Numbered from the stretch's first letter, positions 43,641 through 54,823 are shown. The stretch is 64,000 bases of DNA from Leptodactylus fallax (GCA_947044405.1 CAMRHE010000054.1:868001-932000), one strand, 5' to 3'. Notes: generated by a model not told the origin, from the letters alone. A program made the numbers and translations.

Positions 43641-43905
43641 GGTGAGAGTCCTACCATCTGCTTGTTATATCTAATTTACTCTTTTGTAATATTACCCTAT
43701 GCACTGCTTAGTGATGTCTTTCTGTTTTTTACAAGCTGCAAAAATTATATTTCGACTGTAATAAAAAAATCTGTTGCAATCAATTCTACAAAACATGACT
43801 GTATTCTATAGTGTCACAAATTATATATTAGATTCTAAGAAAATTATTTTTCAACAAATTATTTTGTTCACCTCTGAGCTCTTTATAGTCTTAAGGGCCT
43901 TCCAT

Positions 43906-44073
43906 CATAGATTGTAAACCCTTGCGGACAGCGTCCTCTATCCCACTGTACCAATATATTAGTATTGTACTCATTTTTGAGCATTTTGTGTTTTTTATTT
44001 AAACCCTCTTCAAATATAAATCACCATGGAATAAATGGAGCTCTAAAAGTAAATAAAAATATTATTTATAATA
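43906..44073 (+). mobile_element. L2-type LINE 3' tail
   Basis: AGATTGTAAACCCTTGCGGA, CCTCTATCCCACTGTACC, then CACCATGGAATAAATGGAGC and AAATAAAAATATTATTTATA. In order it matches the tail of the minus-strand L2 at 54793-56253 (CCATGGAATTAATGGTGCT in that orientation), more closely than the tail at 2771-2940 does. There is no coding part. Confidence 0.75.
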
Positions 44074-44075
44074 AT

Positions 44076-44496
44076 TGTCGAATGATCATTTGTATGAAAG
44101 TTTGTTCCCATTTGCTGTCCACTGTAGGTATATCCAGCACTTGTTTTCCCTGGACCAAATATTTTATTCGGGCAAAAAAATAATTGTTTGTTGGCAGTAC
44201 ATTCTCTTGTGTAAAAGGGGATATGCTGCATTAATAATGTTAACTATATAAGAAGAGTAGGAAACAACTTATACTGAATATTATGAACCAGTCACAATAA
44301 TTTCAACATGAAAATTAAAGTAAACCAGTGCCTTTTTATGTATATTGTCAACCAGAGCTCTTTACAGGCAGTCTATCCACACATTAAAAAAAATTTTGAT
44401 TATTTTGTAAAATTACCTTTCTTTACATTTGTTTGATCACATAAAGTGTACAACTGTCTACACTGCAAATTTAAAGAATATCTTACTTACATCAAA
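44076..44496. other. AT-rich interval, nothing recognised
   Basis: No repeat or motif-bearing frame. Confidence 0.45.
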
Positions 44497-46132
44497 CATT
44501 GGGCACCCCTATTAATCTTAATCATTTTTAGTTCAAAATATTGGGGGGTTTGCAACAGCCATTTCAATTTGATATATCTAATAACTGATGGACACAGTAA
44601 TATTTCAGGATTGAAATGAGGTTTATTGTACTAACAAAAAAAGTGCAAAAAGCAATAAAAAAAAAATTTGACCGGTGCAAAAATTTGGGTACCCTTATCA
44701 TTTTATTGATTTGAATACTCCTAACTACTTTTTACTGACTTACTGAAGCACAAAATTGGTTTTGTAACCTCACTGAGCTTTGAACTTCATAGCCAGGTGT
44801 ATCCAATCATGAGAAAAGGTATTTAAGGTGGCCAATTGCAAGTTGTTCTCCTATTTGAATCTCCCCCGAAGAGTGGCACCATGGGCCCCTGAAAAAAACC
44901 CCCAAAAAACCCCAAAAAAAAAAAATTGTTCAACATAGTTGTTCAGGGAAAGGATACAAAAAGTTGTCTCAGAGATTTAACCTGTCAGTTTCCACTGTGA
45001 GGAACATAGTAAGGAAATGGAAGACCACAGGGACAGTTCTTGTTAAGCCCAGAAGTGGCAGGCCAAGAAAAATATCAGAAAGGCAGAGAAGAAGAATGGT
45101 AAGAACAGTCAAGGACAATCCACAGACCACCTCCAAAGAGCTGCAGCATCATCTTGCTGCAGATGGTGTCACTGTGCATCGGTCAACAATACAGCACACT
45201 TTGCACAAGGAGAAGCTGTATGGGAGAGTGATGCGAAAGAAGCCGTTTCTGAAAGCACGCCACAAACAGAGTCGCCTGAGGTATGCAAAAGCACATTTGG
45301 ACAAGCCAGCTTCATTTTGGAAGAAGGTCCTGTGGACTGATGAAACAAAGATTGAGTTGTTTGGTCATACAAAAAGGCGTTATGCATGGCGTCAAAAAAA
45401 CAGCATTCCAAGAAAAACACTTGCTACCCACTGTAAAATTTGGTGGAGGTTCCATCATGCTTTGGGGCTGTGTGGCCAATGCCGGTATCGGGAATCTTGT
45501 TAAAGTTGAGGGTCGCATGGATTCAACTCAGTATCAGCAGATTCTTGAGAATAATGTACAAGAATCAGTGACGAATTTGAAGTTACGCCGGGGATGGATA
45601 TTTCAGCAAGACAATGATCCAAAACACAGCTCAAATCTACTCAGGCATTCATGCAGAGGAACAATTACAATGTTCTGGAATGGCCATCCCAGTCCCCAGA
45701 CCTGAATATCATTGAACATCTGTGGGATAATTTGAAGCGAGCTGTCCATGCTCGGCGACCATCAAACTTAACTGAACTGGAATTGTTTTGTAAAGAGGAA
45801 TGGTCAAAAATACCTTCATCCAGGATCCAGGAACTGATTAAAAGCTACAGGAAGCGACTAGAGGCTGTTATTTTTGCAAAAGGAGGATCTACTAAATATT
45901 AATGTCACTTTTCTGTTGAGGTGCCCATACTTTTGCACCGGTCAAATTTTGGTTTAATGCATATTGCACATTTTCTGTTAGTACAATAAACCCCATTTCA
46001 AACCCGAAAAATTACTGTGTCCATCAATTATTAAAAAAAACAAAATGAAAAGGCCTTTTCCAAACACCAAAAAATTAAAACTAAAAATAATTAAAATTAA
46101 AAGGGGGGCCCAAACTCCTTTTCATATGACTG
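44497..46132 (+). mobile_element. Tc1/mariner element, family F3, copy C
   Basis: The first ~15 bases of the left end are lost; homology starts at GGGCACCCCTATTAATCTTA. The right end CATATGACTG is followed by TA. Length and layout match copies A and B. Three stretches (about 44638-44672, 44878-44938 and 45990-46113) are homopolymer-rich versions of the sequence seen in A and B, with bases changed to equal their neighbours. The rest of the element is nearly identical to A and B. Confidence 0.95.
44881..45902 (+). pseudogene. Tc1 transposase F3, copy C, frameshifted
   Basis: The ATG at 44881 aligns with the starts of copies A and B, but the first ~18 codons are garbled into A and C runs. From LSQRFNLSVSTVRNIVRKW the helix-turn-helix is intact, then GRPRKIS and WTDETKIELFG. 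After YAWRQKN the frame is lost through the same 2-nt deletion as in copy B (45391-45402). It is lost again by a missing A in an A-run near 45633 (HSSKSTQAF). The DNDPKH and NIIEHLW motifs are encoded in other frames, ending AKGGSTKY at 45902. Confidence 0.95.
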
Positions 46133-46509
46133 TATATAATTGAACAATGCTGATTTTACTAATATTATTGCCAAGCCTTATCAGATAAAAAATAAATAAT
46201 CTCTTTATGAGTCCTTGTAATTCAAAATCATGACTACTTAAGCATAGGATGTGCCTAATTGACCAATCTGAATATGTATGAGCATGTTCATGTCTTGAAA
46301 TTTTATTTGAAATTTATTTTGTGTAGTTTTTAGAATATGTTCAGGAAATTAGCCTTCCAAATCTAACACCAGTGATATTTTTTAGGAAAAAGAGTCCTAA
46401 ATGATAAAATAAATACACCACGCTGCCATATCTTAAACTGCTGACTGGTTGATAAATAAACTCTTACATTATGTTACATTATATTTTTACATTATATTAC
46501 ATTATAATG
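46133..46509. other. AT-rich spacer, nothing recognised
   Basis: TTACATTATATTTTTACATT-type direct repetition near 46468-46508. Otherwise featureless. Confidence 0.45.
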
Positions 46510-47037
46510 TACAGTACAGACCAAAAGTTTGGACACACCTTCTCATTCCAAGAGTTTTCTGTATTTTCATGACTAAAGCAATTGTAGATTCACACTGAAG
46601 GCATCAAAACTATGAATTAACACATGTGGAATTATATACTTAACAAAAAAGTGTGAAACTACTGAAAATATGTCTTATATTCTAGGTTCTTCAAAGTAGC
46701 CACCTTTTGCTTTGATTACTGCTTTGCACACTCTTGGCATTCTCTTGATGAGCTTCAAGAGGTAGTCACCTAAAATGGTTTTCACTTCACAGGTGTGCCC
46801 TGTCAGGTTTAATAAGTGGGATTTCTTGCCTTATAAATGGGGTTGGGACCATCAGTTGTGTTGTTCAGAAGTCAGGTGGATACACAGCTGATAGTCCTAC
46901 TGAATGGAGTGTTAGAATTTGTATTATGGCAAGAAAAAAGCAGCTAAGTAAAGAAAAACGAGTGGCCATCATTACTTTAAGAAATATAGGTCAGTCAGTC
47001 CGAAAAATTGGGAAAACTTTGAAAGTGTCCCCAAGTG

Positions 47038-47116
47038 TTGTATTTGGGTATTTGTATCTGCTTATCTTTGCTGCTGTAACACACTGAATTTCCCCATTGT
47101 GGGACTATTAAAGGAC

Positions 47117-47147
<31 letters not shown>
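47038..47147 (+). mobile_element. LINE 3' tail inserted in the F1 transposase
   Basis: The insert carries GTAACACACTGAATTTCCCC, GGGACTATTAAAGGACTATT and an ATT microsatellite. It is flanked by AAGTG on both sides (47033-47037 and 47148-47152). Its sequence equals the 3' end of the minus-strand LINE at 34137-34930. It is a severely 5'-truncated retrotransposition into codon ~37 of the transposase. Confidence 0.92.
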
Positions 47148-47149
<2 letters not shown>

Positions 47150-47893
47150 GTGCAGTGGCCAAAACCATCAAGCGCTACAAAGAAACTGGCTCACATGAGG
47201 ACCGCCCCAGGAAAGGAAGACCAAGAGTCACCTCTGCTGCGGCGGATAAGTTCATCCGAGTCACCAGCCTCAGAAATCACAGCTTAACAGCAGCTCAGAT
47301 TAGAGACCAGGTCAATGCCACACAGAGTTCTAGCAGCAGACACATCTCTACAACAACTGTTAAGAGGAGACTGTGTGCAGCAGGCCTTCATGGTAAAATA
47401 GCTGCTAGGAAACCACTGCTAAGGACAGGCAACAAGCAGAAGAGACTTGTTTGGGCTAAAGAACACAAGGAATGGACATTAGACCTGTGGAAATCTGTGC
47501 TTTGGTCTGATGAGTTCAAATTTGAGATCTTTGGTTCCAACCACCGTGTCTTTGTGCGACGCAGAAAAGGTGAACGAATGGACTCTACATGCCTGGTTCT
47601 CACCGTGAAGCATGGAGGAGGAGGTGTGATGTGTGGGGATGCTTTGCTGGTGACACTGTTGGGGATTTATTCTAAATTGAAGGAATACTGAACCAGCATG
47701 GTTACCCCAGCATCTTGCAGCAGCATGCTATTCCATCCGGTTTGCGTTTAGTTGGACCATCATTTATTTTTCAACAGGACAATGACCCCAAACACACCTC
47801 CAGACTGTGTAAGGGCTATTTGACCAAGAAGGAGAGTGATGGGGTGCTACGCCAGATGACCTGGTCTCCACAGTCACCAGACCTTAACCCAAT

Positions 47894-47961
47894 CGAGATG
47901 GTTTGGGGTGAGCTGGACCGCAGAGTGCGAGATGGTTTGGGGTGAGCTGGACCGCAGAGTG
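47894..47961 (+). repeat. 34-bp perfect tandem duplication in F1 transposase
   Basis: CGAGATGGTTTGGGGTGAGC plus TGGACCGCAGAGTG occurs twice in a row with no mismatch. A 34-base gain shifts the reading frame right at the catalytic Glu (PIEMVWGELDRRV). Confidence 0.97.
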
Positions 47962-48288
47962 AAGGCAAAAGGGCCAACAAGTGCTAAGCATCTCTGGGAA
48001 CTCCTTCAAGACTGTTGGAAGACCATTTCAGGTGACTACCTCTTGAAGCTCATCAAGAGAATGCCGAGAGTGTGCAAAGCAGTAATCAAAGCAAAAGGTG
48101 GCTATGTTGAAGAACCTAGAATATAAGACATATTTTCAGTTGTTTCACACTTTTTTGTTAAGTATATAATTCCACATGTGTTAAGTCATAGTTTTGATGC
48201 CTTCAGTGTGAATCTACAATTGTTATAGTCATGAAAATACAGAAAACTCTTGGAATGAGAAGGTGTGTCCAAACTTTTGGTCTAGTGT

Positions 48289-49289
48289 ATATATTTTTGT
48301 ATATTAAAATATGTGACAGCATACCAAACCTTTACCCACAGCAACCAATCACAGTGCAGCTAATTTATTACTAGAGTGCTTTTAAAAAATTTAATTGGCT
48401 GTGACTGGCTATGAGCCAGTATTTAGACAGTTTCATAAATCTGTCCCAATGCCTTTACTTTTTATTTTTTTTAAGACCCACCCCTCTCCTCCCACTCTTA
48501 TCACATTCATACATTGTAAAGGGTGAGGTACAGATGGGGGGTTGTGGTGCATGTTTGGCAAAAGGAAGGGTCTTGCATCAAATATGTTCCATGATACCAT
48601 CCCTCTATGCTAGGACACTGAGGTAAAGGGATTGACAAATCTCCCTCCCAATGTATCCTCTTGGTGATCTTAGAACACCAATTAAATTTGAAAATTCAAA
48701 ATGTGTTTAACATCGTATAACTAAACCAATTTGTTGTGCCTTCTGGATAATGTAAACAGTTACCCACATGTACTGTGTGTGAGAGATTCTATACTACATG
48801 CATAGATAGCAATCAGACCAAAGAGGTACAAATCTGCAAAAATTTCCGGTGCCTCCATTTACTTGTTTGATTAGAAAATTTAGATAAAACATCAGGATAT
48901 TCCTTTGCATTAATTGTTTTACTTTGACATACTAGCATCTAGCAGGTATGTCAATTGTGTTTACTAAAAATAAAATACTCTTTCCTATAGATTAGCTGTC
49001 TTTGGACACACATAAAAGGCCTTCTTTCTGTATGTTGACCACTATTTTCAAGCATATATTTCCTTTTTTCACAATTGTATATACGGCTTTGATTTCTGAT
49101 CACAATATTCTCTCTTTTATTAGTCGTTTTGTTAGGTGTAAAATCTGAGGAGGAGGAGATGTGCATGTTACAGTGACTTAAGGGAGATGTTGCATTTTTT
49201 AATACTCCATCCACTTAAAAAGAGGTATTCAATGGACTGTAAACATTGAAACTCCATCTAGCTGCTCTGGGTGAATACTACAAATCGCA
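48289..49289. other. Interval with nothing recognised
   Basis: A CAATCACAGTGCAGC / TTAATTGGCTGTGACTGGC inverted pair lies around 48345-48410. Otherwise AT-rich with motif-free frames. Confidence 0.4.
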
Positions 49290-49420
49290 GAAAATTCCTA
49301 GGTATGAGGTCCAGGATTAGGCCTAATCTTTTCACACAAGATACCTCCTTTTGTACACAGTTTGTACAGATTTCTAACAAATATTCTGTGGATATTATTT
49401 TGCTAAACTGATTTTCTTCA

Positions 49421-51780
49421 AAGATGGTTGTGCTAGAGAAACAGCTTATAGATGCAGAGCATTTGTTAAAATCATCATTGAATAATCCTGATTGGGATAA
49501 ATCTGTAAAGGTAGTATCTAAACATGTTGCTAAATTGAAATCAGAGTTAGAGGAGAATAAATGAAAGAAATGGAATAGAAACATGAAAGATTATAGGACC
49601 TCATTTGTATACAGCTGACAAGCAGGACAGATGATCCAGTTACCATCTGTACAGAGGGATATAAATAGGAGACATAAAAAAACAACACCTACAAGTTGAT
49701 ACACAAGATATTGCTAAGTCTTTTTTTTATAACTGGAGACGCCAATAACCGACACAGAAAATGCATGAGAAAAGGTGGTAAGAGACACAACAGGTGGCGA
49801 AAAGGAACAAAGTACAAAAATTGAGACCTGTACCAGCACAACATCAGCTCAGATGTCAGTTTTAAGTAAGGAGTTGTCTTTTTGTTCAGCTACATTTACT
49901 GATAGGTTTCAGATTGAATTTGATTTATATAATTTTTTTGATCTATTAAATTGAAATATTGGTTTTCTATGCAGAATACACCTATTCAACGGGCTAATGA
50001 TGTGGAGGTTGCATTATCATTGTTAGGATTGTATAATAAAAGTAATTTTGTAACTATACCTGCAATTGAGGCCTTTATATCTGCAGTCAAAAATGATTTA
50101 ATACAATTACAGAATGATGTATCTGATAGACATTTTGTACACTTTAATATGACCAGTGAACAAAAGCAAGCTTTACAGGATCTCTCCTGTGATGGCGTCC
50201 TCACCATCAAGCCAGCGGACAAAGGTGTTGTCCTCATGGATGCAACTTCATATATTGCTGAGTTCAATCGCCAATTGGCAGATACTGCAGTGTATAGGGA
50301 GGTAAGTATGGATCCAAAATTTATACCTAAAATTAAGAATACTCACTACTGGCTTATTGATGAGGATACAATCCAATTTTTGACTATTGAACATCCGGTT
50401 ACACCGATGATATATGTTCTGCCCAAAATCCATAAGAGCCTTGTTAACCCCCCAGGATGACCTATTGTTTTTGGGGTTCGGTCTGTGTTCATCAATATTA
50501 CCACCTATTTGGAAAGAACACAAAGGGCCTTTGCGGTCGAGGGCCGTTCATATATCCAGGCTACCATGGATCTCCCTTTAAAACTTCAGGGTGTTACGCT
50601 AAATTCTCTAGATGAATACTATTTAGTGTCATTTGATGTGGTTGCACTCTATACTTTAACTAACCATGAAAGTGGTCTTGCAACAGTTGCCAAAAAATTA
50701 CGTGTTTGTGGTTATACATTGGAATTTTCAGAATTTAATCTTTCTCTGCTTGAACTGGTGCTCACAATTATTTCTTGTTTGGTGAGGATTTTTTTTTCTT
50801 CAGCTACGTGGGTCAACCATGGGTGCGATCATGGCGCCCACGTATGCTAATATGTATTTGACAGTTCTTGAGGAGGATCTCGTCTATGTATCCCACCACC
50901 TTGCCAAAAGTGTTGATGTGGTGCGATATATCGACAGACATCTTCTTCATATGGACAGGCACTGAACTTGATGAATTTCATATGTTTCATAATACTATTG
51001 ATCCTAGATGTTAAGTTTACGAAGAGTTTTCTAAAACCCATGTACAGTTCTTGGATGTATTGTTAACAAATGTGAAAGGGAAGTTGGAAACCAATTTGTT
51101 AAACCCACTAAAAGAAATAACCCTTTAAGGTTTGAAAGTAATCATCCTAGGTCTATAGTTAATTCTCCCCCACATAACCCATTTTTAAGAGTGAAAAGGA
51201 TTATAAGTAATGATTCGAATTTATGTACTAATCTTGATGAAATGTCAAAGGAATTTTTGGATAATGTTTACCCTAGTTGACTGATTAAACAGCATTGAGA
51301 TAGGTTAGTACAAATGGACAGGCGTCCCTTTTACAGTCAGAATCTAATAATAGTAATAATAGTAACACTCTTTATATCTACATGCACGGAAAACAGTAAG
51401 GATATTTCTTCCGTTATTAAGAAGTATTGGCCAATGTTGAGCCACTGTCTTCCAGATGTATCTGAATTTATTAACCCCCTTTATTGTTCTACAGACATGC
51501 TATAAACATTGTAGATGGTTCATTCTGACATGGGTCCACTTAAATCTTTGGTTCAAATAGGTGCCTCTGGACGACAACTCAAAGGTTGTTATCCATATTT
51601 AGGTTGTGTGAATTGTCCCCTTATGTTAAAGGGTGACAATGTCACACATCCAGTGATATTCCAAGAAGTGTAAACATAAAGAGTGTCAAGTAAAATTCCA
51701 AGTTATAGACCATATTCCACCTCTCAGACGAGGGGGTAATAGAACCCAGATCCTAAAAAATTAGACCACATTGCGGATTT
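49421..51780 (+). pseudogene. Penelope-like reverse transcriptase, multiply broken
   Basis: N-terminal region: VVLEKQLIDAEHLLKSS, then LSKELSFCSATFTDRFQIEF (a Penelope-typical stretch). RT: LTIKPADKGVVLMD, FNRQL.DTAVY, PMIYVLPKIHKSLVNPPG (the LPKIHK and PPGRPI block), LVSFDVVALYT (first catalytic Asp), and in another frame FGEDFF.QLRGSTMGAIMAP and YANMYL. The CGA of PPGRPIV is now TGA (50458-50460), a typical methyl-CpG decay. The catalytic YIDD is split by one extra base near 50936. Later HVQFLDV, VYPS, RLVQMDRRPF, GRQLKGCYPYLGCVNC can be read. The GIY-YIG core after THP is missing, while RRGGNRTQILKKLDHIADF (its far end) remains at about 51728-51780. Confidence 0.88.
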
Positions 51781-52639
51781 CAAGGTAGGGAATTCATTAT
51801 AGTTCTGCATGCCTTCTCTCTGTGACTGTGTGAAACACCCCGCCCCCCTCACCCCCCGATAGGATGATGAAATATTATGTACTATTGTATTTTATTATTT
51901 TTTTATATCTTTTTGTTTTTTTAGATATGTGATACCATGGGTATCTACATTACTGTGAGGTCATCAGCAGGAATACATCTGTTTATCTCCCTGATATTAT
52001 ACTTTGTTTGATTACTCTGTTTCTTTTAAAAAAATATATACATCTTTTTGTCTGAGTGGTGTTGGAACTGTTGGTGTGGATAACTATTCTTATTTACATA
52101 TAAGGGCTGTTTCTTGGCCATTGTTCACACGTTTTACATAATAGCGGTTCACTCACTAGAGTTATATATAGACATTATAGAGTTGAAGTAGGGTAGAGCG
52201 ATGTCTATGTCCATATACCCTTTGTCACATCCCCAAGAGAGCTTTGCACCTGGTGGTATTGCCTTTTTTAAAAAAAAATTATGAGTGATTATCACAATGA
52301 TTCTACGATACTTCTCTCCATTGAGTAAGTTGTAGTATTAGTTTATCACTGTATCACTGCTCTGGTACTTATTATACCATCCCAGTATAAAATATGGCGA
52401 TTCCAGCAAAGGCAGCCATGCTGACTTGGGCTATTTTAGATATTATGATTATTATATATTGCACACTACCGTATACTGTTTTTGAATGGTCTTTGTATAT
52501 ACTCCCTGATTTGAAATGCACTATGTCACTTTTAATATGCAATTTAATTAATTTATTTTACTTGAAATATTGTTAATTGGATTATTAACTTATTATGATG
52601 GGTTGGATTTAAATATTTTGTATGTGCACAGATTATTTG

Positions 52640-52676
52640 CTTGAGAAAGGTCCAGTCACTTGGAACCGAAACGTTG
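52640..52676 (+). other. Hammerhead-like core motif 3
   Basis: UUGAGAA, one A, stem GGUCC/GGAACC (one bulged A) with loop AGUCACUU, then GAAA and CGUUG. It is at the 3' part of the Penelope-like element, 15-20 bases before AATAAA. Hammerhead ribozymes in Penelope-like elements are known from the literature. Here the C3-G8 pair is replaced by U-A and no cleavage site is evident to me. Confidence 0.5.
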
Positions 52677-52800
52677 CTATTTGTGACATTGAATAAAGAA
52701 TCCACTTTATTTTTTTGCATTTTTGGAATCATGGAGGGCTGTTTTTTCTGGTACTAGTGTGACTGGATCTCTAACCAGGGTTCATAGCTTGCACCCATTT

Positions 52801-54507
52801 ATACCTACACTGTGCTGCGCTGAACTTTTTTTTATCTAGATAGATAGATAGAGTTAATTCAGCACATTACACCACAGGATATGTAAACATAATTTACGAC
52901 AACCAAGGTCTGTATTATACCAGTAGCAAATCAACCTTCATCTGGCGCAGGCTCCAGGATTTGCCAGTTTTTACTTTTCACATTCTTATCTGCCAGTAGC
53001 AAATTGTGCACTTTACTACATAATCCTACATGGGAAGGTACAGGGGAGCCATTGTCTATACCAAACAATCAGATTAGTACTATCACTTTCCTTGGTCAGA
53101 AGTCAACTGACAACAGATTGGTTGCTATGAGCAACTGTCTCTTTTTACTTTTCCACTACTTCAGATAAATCATTCCCCATTACATCTTATGCTTTCACAA
53201 GTTTTCAGTCGTAATTCAGTCATAATTAATACATTTTATGTTGGTACAGTCATGTATTAAGGGTTTACTAGTTTTAGAGAGGGAAATGTTCCGGTTGGAG
53301 CGGTCATTGGTCGGAGAGGCTACTAGGGTGAGTTAGAAATGTATTCCTTATAGGGATGACTAGGGACAGAGACCCTCCCATCTCTCCCATTACTGAATAG
53401 TTTCACCCCCCCCCCCTCTAACTTAGTCCTTTTGTTTTGCTGTGGACCTGTGCACATGAATAAACAATTTTCAATACATGTTTGAGGAACTAGAATTTCT
53501 TCTAGATGGAATTTAGAACTCTCTTGTTGTGCACAAGTGTACCCATAGGAATATTTATGTCATTACTATGCTTTCTATGTTTTTTTGAAGGGTTGCAAAT
53601 GTAAGTGCATGTTTTACTTGCCTGATATGGCAGTGTAAATATTGAGGCTTTTAGAGCTCACACTGGCACTGTGAACTAGGCCTTCTTGGTTGCTGCTTTA
53701 TCATCTAGATATGTAGTCATCATGTTGTAAATGTGATATTTTAATGATCTATATTAAAAGTTAAGTTTGTTTCACCTGCCTTGTAACTTTTTCCCGCCAG
53801 CTCTGCTTAACACTTTCAGTATCAAGTGTCAATGATGCCCAAATGCTCAGGCCAAATTTAACACTTGTGTATGCATTGCTTTAAACAGCTATATCCTTTT
53901 AATGGCTTTAAAGGCTCAGCTATTTTTACCATGTTTTTTTCAGGACACATAAGGCTTGAAATGAGTAGCCTTATTTGTTAAATAAGTTATTTTTTTTTAT
54001 TTTCACTAGAAGTAAAAGAATAGTATAAAATGTGAAAAAAAAATTAATTTTACTTCTATTACCTAAAACTAAATTGTTTTTATATATATACTATTGCACA
54101 TAAACATATTAAAATTTTCTAGTTCTTCTGATTACAGGGGCTACACATTTATATAGTTTTTCAACAAAAAGTTAGAGGGCTATAAACTGCTTTTGTTATC
54201 ACAAGCTAGGCTACCTGGGGAAGAAGGTGAAGGGAGGGGTTGGAAGGGGAGCAAGTTCTGTTAGCACAATGTGAATGGAAAGACTATTTCACTTCACTGT
54301 GGTCACCATAAAGAGTTCAATTTTGTTGATAAAAGTGATGACAAAAGTCCTAAAAGCTTCCCTTATCACAGTGTAACTCAGGGACAATACACCCAGCATG
54401 GAGAAGGTGGCCCTTATCACTCCTACAGTAGCAGTTGTAAATCACAGATGTTTGACTTTAATTAACGTGACGGCAGCACCAGATATCAGATAGAGCGATG
54501 TAAATAG
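52801..54507. other. Interval with no recognised gene
   Basis: A short GATA run lies at 52838-52852, a C-run at 53407-53417 and A/T runs at 53920-54060. The frame 54271-54465 has no motif. Confidence 0.45.
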
Positions 54508-54577
54508 CCAGATTATTGACGTCTAAGGGTTCATCCATTCATCCAGATTATTGATGTCTAAGGGTTCATCCATTCAT
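54508..54577 (+). repeat. 35-bp tandem duplication
   Basis: CCAGATTATTGACGTCTAAG and GGTTCATCCATTCAT, repeated once with a single C/T difference. Confidence 0.95.
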
Positions 54578-54791
54578 CTGGTCCATCATAGGACCAGAGT
54601 AATGGATTAAAAATAAAAAATATCCATATAACAACAGACAACAATGGATTCAAAGGACCTTATTGACTTTATCACACACACAGCAATTTGCAGCTGAAGA
54701 AAGCAGATATCGCACAGAATGTGTATTAGTGTAGTGTGCAAGAAGAGCACCTACGACAATCTCTACAGGAGGAACGAGATAATCAATCAAA

Positions 54792-54792
<1 letters not shown>

Positions 54793-54823
<31 letters not shown>

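Larger units (their letters stand above)
46926..48126 (+). pseudogene. Tc1 transposase F1, interrupted
   Basis: It starts MARKKQLSKEKRVAIITLRN and reads through a helix-turn-helix (IGQSVRKIGKTLKVSPS) to 47037, where the LINE tail interrupts it. It resumes at 47153 with AVAKTIKRYKETGSHEDRPR, GRPRVTS, and the catalytic LWSDEFKFEIFGSN. One frameshift lies near 47636 (HGGGGVMCGDAL for GGGGVMVWG). The frame returns with FQQDNDPKHTS and [19 protein letters not shown] 34-bp tandem duplication (47894-47961) then shifts the frame again. The end is KAVIKAKGGYVEEPRI and TAA. It has DD34E spacing but cannot be expressed as one protein. Confidence 0.95.
46512..48288 (+). mobile_element. Tc1/mariner element, family F1, complete copy with LINE insertion
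   Basis: The left end CAGTACAGACCAAAAGTTTG follows TA at 46510-46511. The right end is CCAAACTTTTGGTCTAGTG, decayed in the last bases. The inverted repeats are about 270 bp (46512-46783 and 48019-48288), unusually long. The right one contains the last ~35 codons of the transposase, and the left one holds their reverse complement. A 110-bp LINE tail sits at 47038-47147. Other pieces of this family are at 87-309, 18375-18690 and 56939-57037. Confidence 0.95.
49290..52800 (+). mobile_element. Penelope-like element (Neptune-type), degenerate
   Basis: From left to right: remnants of the N-terminal region (49290-49950), the reverse transcriptase (49950-51000), the linker and a Cys-rich segment (51000-51650), a tail where the GIY-YIG nuclease should be, a ~1 kb non-coding 3' part, a hammerhead-like core at 52640-52676 and GAATAAAGAATCCAC. 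The left border is uncertain and no upstream copy of the terminal region is visible, so I cannot say whether it is 5'-truncated. Penelope-like elements move by target-primed reverse transcription. Confidence 0.88.
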
